64,000 bases of DNA from Fasciolopsis buskii. Taxonomy: Eukaryota; Platyhelminthes; Trematoda; Plagiorchiida; Fasciolidae. Where the stretch lies: the NCBI GenBank assembly GCA_008360955.1, contig LUCM01006187.1, forward strand, positions 194,512-258,511. The letters are read 5' to 3'. Made by a program: the position numbers and the translations under genes. Below are positions 60,627 to 64,000 of this stretch, piece after piece. Position 1 is the first letter of the stretch, and each line of letters opens with the position of its first letter. Under the pieces are notes generated by a model, which worked only from the letters and a program-made list of their open reading frames with translations, did not search any database and was not told where the DNA came from.

Positions 60627-61109
60627 TTACAGAAACAGGCAGTGATCACTGCTTGATATGGGAGCACGTAGTTTCAGGGAATATAAATCAGGATGGTTGG
60701 CGATAACCCCATCTAAACTAGAGCCGCCTCTGGTGGGAGAGACGCAGACGTCAGTTAAATCAAACACAGTCAGTGGTAGGGTAGATGCATGGTTGAAATC
60801 ACCCACAATAATATGCAGACTATCCTCAAGAAGAGAAACAATAAATACTAGGAAAGACTCGAGAAAGGATGTGATATTTTGTTGCGAGCTAAAAGCGGCA
60901 GTGTATGGATTCGTTATGACGGTGCTTGTATGGCGAGAAAACCCAGGATAACACTGAGCCACGAGACAGTCAATTTCATTTAGCGAGTACGTGTAAACAA
61001 CTTCTGACTTCCCGGACCAGAAGGGTTTCATGTATGTTGCGACACCGTCTCCAGTCTTCTTGTCCGAGACTCTTTTCTGCCAATCGAGTCTGAAGCTGTC
61101 TACGGACAC
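60627..61109 (-). pseudogene. CR1-like LINE endonuclease domain
   Basis: A 160-codon open frame covering most of an endonuclease/exonuclease/phosphatase domain, which nicks target DNA in this element class. Seen: GDGVATYMKP (about residues 20-29, the G-GGV..Y box), GDFN at 103-106 (catalytic Asp and Asn), SLDGVI at 131-136, and SSSDH at 152-156 (catalytic Asp-His). The first catalytic part (Q-E-S-W) lies upstream in another frame (LCIQESW, about 61170). Catalytic residues in this segment are intact, which is unusual in this window, but the full domain needs two frames, so no active enzyme is encoded. Known RT homology follows downstream on the same strand. Confidence 0.8.
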
Positions 61110-61260
61110 GTTGAGTCAGCCATATCCGAGTTCACCCACGATTCTTGTATGCAGAGGACACACGTGTGAACATGCCATAAAAGATTTGATAGTGCTGCGA
61201 GCAGTATAGGTTCGTTATGACTTATTTCTAGTAAGATCGTGGCCAACACTGGGTTGCCAA

Positions 61261-61854
61261 TTACGGAATTTGACTAGCGGTTGGAATATTCGAACTCGCC
61301 ACCATCAGTCGGAGAGGACGGGACGTTGATCGAATGACCACCGTAGTCCGACGAAGACTTGTTAACAGTCTTCCCCAATACTTTTATCTTATTTTAAGTG
61401 AGTCCTTATTATAATGTAGTGTGCGAATCCAGGATTGAATGTTGGTACTGCATGAATTATCATGGAGAACTCGCTGATTGCTTCCTCTATTTATCCATTG
61501 GCGTGTTCGGACGACCAATGTAGCAAGCGCGAAGTGTATTTCAATGAGTTGTCTTATGCACGTTAAAAGGTGGCTGATTCACCCTTCAGTGAAACAACGG
61601 TATATTTTGGCTATGCTGGAGGTCGCAATGGATTCGGCTCTTTGTAGTTGCACAATTGTTGGTAGTGTGAACAATGTCATGAATTGCTGTGACTCGCCCT
61701 ATTTACCTGAAAATGGCAATAATAGAATTTGCGTTTGATGGTTCCAATGCCTACTAGGTGCACAAATCAGTCATACGCGAGACGTTGTGACGATCGCTTA
61801 TTGCTAACCTAACTGCACGCGATCTCCACCCTACGCAGCCAAACGCGTGCGTGT
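61261..61854. other. no recognisable gene; possible tRNA-like head
   Basis: On the minus strand 61350-61265 reads GGTGGTCATTCGATCAACG and GCGAGTTCGAATATTCC at tRNA promoter spacing. This may be a SINE or the 5' leader of the LINE; unresolved. Confidence 0.3.
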
Positions 61855-61906
61855 GCTCGAACGCACGATGCAAGCTCGAACGCACGATGCAAGCTCGAAC
61901 GCACGC
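61855..61906 (+). repeat. 19-bp tandem repeat, about 2.7 copies
   Basis: Unit GCTCGAACGCACGATGCAA at 61855-61873 and 61874-61892, partial third from 61893. The two full units are identical. Confidence 0.9.
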
Positions 61907-62125
61907 ATCAGTGTCATCTTGCACGCTCCGCACCCATACATACTCTTACACATGTACAACGGGCGGATAATTTATGCGATTGTCATGGTGAATTCCAAGA
62001 CTGGTGGTGTTTGTGATCTCATACCATCCACAATTGAATACGGCACTTGTGTAACTCCCAAATATGCCTATGGTTAGCTTTTGAGACCAATTACAACCAC
62101 ACGGACGAAACCGTAAATACGTATT

Positions 62126-62168
62126 TACGTACGCGCGAACGCACGCACGCACTCACACACACACACAG
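62126..62168 (+). repeat. (ACGC)n then (AC)n simple repeat
   Basis: CGTACGCGCGAACGCACGCA then CACTCACACACACACACAG. Confidence 0.8.
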
Positions 62169-62553
62169 GAACAATGGCCTACCTGCCTAGGTAAACACTG
62201 ATAAGTTCGAGAACAAGGGCAAATGGATGCACACAAAAGAACTCATAATCACGTACATATTTCTCTTTATCGATTGTTTTGTGGACAGCCGGGGTGTATA
62301 ACCGGGAGCAGCAGAAAAACACTGTATATGCACATCCGCACCCATTCTTAACCCGAACCCAGCGCACAAATGTACTCTTGAAGATAAGAATTATGCCAGG
62401 TTGGATACTGCAAAAACATGTATCTAGTGTACCTTAAACCAGCAGGAGGGGATTCCAACTATGGGAACAACCTCATTTAAGAAACCCCTCACCTGATCAA
62501 CATTGGTCACAAGCACAGCGTGACAACCATTTAATCAATCACTGCTAGTTTAG

Positions 62554-62591
62554 TTCGACCTCTGTTATTCGACCTCTGTTATTCGACCTTG
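62554..62591 (+). repeat. 15-bp tandem repeat, 2.5 copies
   Basis: TTCGACCTCTGTTAT repeated exactly at 62554-62568 and 62569-62583, then TTCGACCT. Confidence 0.85.
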
Positions 62592-62621
62592 ACTTACATT
62601 CACCGCTTTCTCTTCAATACA

Positions 62622-62628
62622 ATATGTG

Positions 62629-62659
<31 letters not shown>

Positions 62660-62682
62660 AATGTACTATACTATACTATACA
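62622..62682 (+). repeat. (TA)n and (ACTAT)n microsatellites
   Basis: A run of about 15 TA units after GTGTATATAATATA, then ACTATACTATACTATACA. Confidence 0.9.
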
Positions 62683-62859
62683 CCGACATGAAAACAAGCG
62701 TGGTGCCAACGCAACAGCATGTAAACAGAATTTTACAGATAATAGTTAAACAAGGGAGAAAATAATAATGAACCACGACAAGCCAACTGTTTTTTGTGTT
62801 TTCATTGTACCTGTTTGATGTTTTTTGGTTGTTTTTTGATTATTTCTAAGGAGGATGTG

Positions 62860-63640
62860 TTGTACATGCAGGTCAGACAGCCTTCGCACATCTGACTTTG
62901 GTTCTGTGCTATATCTCACAGGATCTCCAAAAAAACGGCAACTCTCATTTCGTGGGACCCGACCACCAAGACGGGAGACACCAACCGAGGTCAAAGCAGA
63001 AACTAACTTTTTCATACCTCTATGCCAAGTCATAGCCTGACCACCAGGTTGCTTCTTCCAGCCTTTCCCAGCACATGCAAAAAGAGCACGGAAAGATAGA
63101 CGATGGGCAGGCATAAGCAATAAGTGTCCAAGTAACCGAAAGTGATGTAGAGCGGTTATCTCAGTCAGAGTACGACAGTCTGCACCCATCGCACAATGAC
63201 ACACGTCGCCGTTGCTCACCCGATATTCCCATCAGACGTCAGCAGTGCTTCGGAGACGTCGACTGTCAAAAACAGAATGCCGCTGGACATCTTCAACTCG
63301 AGTAGGCCAAGCCTCGCAACCGTACAAAAGAACAATACGAACTGTGGCTTTGGACACCCTTCCCTTGAGGGAAAGTCGGAGCTCATCGGGGCGCCACAAG
63401 TGTCGTGGGCTCGCGAAAGCCACTATGGGTTCCAGAATTCGTGATGTGACCTCCACCCCAACACCTCCACCAGGTGTGGTCAGGCCCCTAGATACTTTAG
63501 GCAGTTGACCAACTCTAATGGATTGGGCATCCAAGCCAAGCCCTTTCTGCAAGGAAGCAGAATCATTCCAGTCGACCCCGTGACCTGGTGATTGTTTTAT
63601 GCGCCTATTCTGAAAAACCATGCCAGGCCAGTGGAACACG
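62860..63640 (-). pseudogene. RTE-like LINE, post-RT C-terminal region
   Basis: The clearest C-terminal domain of the family. In the first frame (63639-63232): LTTPGGGVGVEVTSRIL (YLGSC.TTGGGVG.EV..RI), FASPRHLWRPDELRLSLKGR (FANLRHLWRR.DIRLSLKGR), VRIVLLYGCEAWPTRVEDV and VFDSRRLRSTA. After a one-base shift the second frame (63219 onward): VSNGDV.., HHFRLLGHLLLMPAHRLSFR, GWKKQPGGQAMTWHRGMKK, VGVSRLGGRVPRNE, which is the WGPRDP position mutated. The domain is usually followed by WLETL.DMAQNRSQWR, lost here. Only one or two shifts interrupt about 250 codons, so it is a younger copy than those at 9-22 kb. Confidence 0.85.
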
Positions 63641-63945
63641 GCAGGGGGTAACAGCTTTATTTAGATGGTGGTCCGCACTCGCCACTTCACCGTGCCTCCA
63701 GCGGGCTCCTGTAGGAAACGAAACGCTTGTCAGGCGAAAACCCACCCCGCCCTCAACACTACTGCCGTTTGTCCGCGGCTGTTTATTCGGTCGGGTTGAG
63801 CCTGTATTATTCACGACTAACCACCTGGATGTTGGCTGTTCCCCTATCCGCAATCCAGGGACAAACCCATTAGCACGCAGCTCTAACCTGAAGCTCAACC
63901 CAGTCACACACCGAGAAAGATTTCGCGGACTCCGTTGACAAAAAC
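63641..63945. other. GC-rich block upstream of the LINE domain
   Basis: Visibly more GC-rich than its surroundings and open in two overlapping frames (63588-63938 plus, 63605-63907 minus). The minus frame (GGVGFRLTSVSFPTGARWRH) lies upstream of the LINE domain on the same strand but does not align with the RT palm expected there. Probably another repeat; unidentified. Confidence 0.35.
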
Positions 63946-64000
63946 AGATAAAAAACGCTCGTAAGTTAGAATGTTCAACGTGCGGTGACAGGGGGAAAAA

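Larger units (their letters stand above)
58640..61260 (-). mobile_element. CR1-like LINE, endonuclease to C-terminus, broken
   Basis: A minus-strand non-LTR retrotransposon, distinct from the RTE-like family. Order on the minus strand: endonuclease (61260-60600), linker (60334-59999), RT (about 59900-59170), C-terminal domain (58933-58655). All parts share one orientation and expected spacing for a CR1/L2-type ORF2, about 2.6 kb. The frames are broken by stops and shifts, so it is dead. The endonuclease homology starts with LCIQESWVNSD near 61170. The 3' end is placed just after the last coding match and is uncertain. An undetermined base (N) lies at 59078. Confidence 0.85.

Overview
The window reads as non-coding nuclear DNA of a flatworm, most likely a digenean trematode of the Fasciola/Opisthorchis/Schistosoma kind. 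The grounds are: one recognisable eukaryotic exon with a splice donor; no operons, tRNA or rRNA genes; and a dense layer of decayed retroelements. The commonest element is a LINE whose C-terminal protein (LLYGCE.W, GGQ.MTW, WGPRDP motifs) is the RTE-type family I know from trematode genomes. Base composition looks moderate (not computed). The species cannot be fixed from sequence alone.

Layout. 1-5.3 kb: nothing recognisable. 5.3-9.3 kb: a long hairpin repeat, tRNA-headed SINEs (one with a hammerhead-ribozyme-like core at 6393-6432) and a LINE tail. 9.3-24 kb: mostly unassigned, with four LINE 3' ends in all between 8.85 and 22.25 kb and a SINE with target-site duplications at 11.7 kb. 25-34.7 kb: a minus-strand LINE RT fragment and a run of SINEs. 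36.9-38.6 kb: the best copy of the RTE-like LINE, split by a SINE that left a 10-bp duplication inside the RT frame. 39.4-40.0 kb: the only confident gene, the first coding exon of a PPP1R16-like protein phosphatase 1 regulatory subunit (39745-40027, plus). A weak divergent ORF starts 106 bp away. 40-64 kb lies downstream on the gene's strand and may be its intron, because I find no ankyrin exon there. It holds a 564-bp near-identical inverted repeat pair 4.9 kb apart, more LINE and SINE fragments, a LINE endonuclease fragment (53.3 kb), a nearly full-length but broken CR1-like LINE (58.6-61.3 kb), a simple-repeat cluster (61.8-62.7 kb) and another RTE-like C-terminus (62.9-63.6 kb).

How parts relate. 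Apart from PPP1R16, almost everything recognisable is transposon debris. The RTE-like LINE copies are mostly 5'-truncated, as expected of target-primed reverse transcription. Several tRNA-derived SINE families probably used such LINEs for mobility. Most open frames of 60-130 codons look like chance and are left out. Element boundaries are approximate because they come from alignment by eye.
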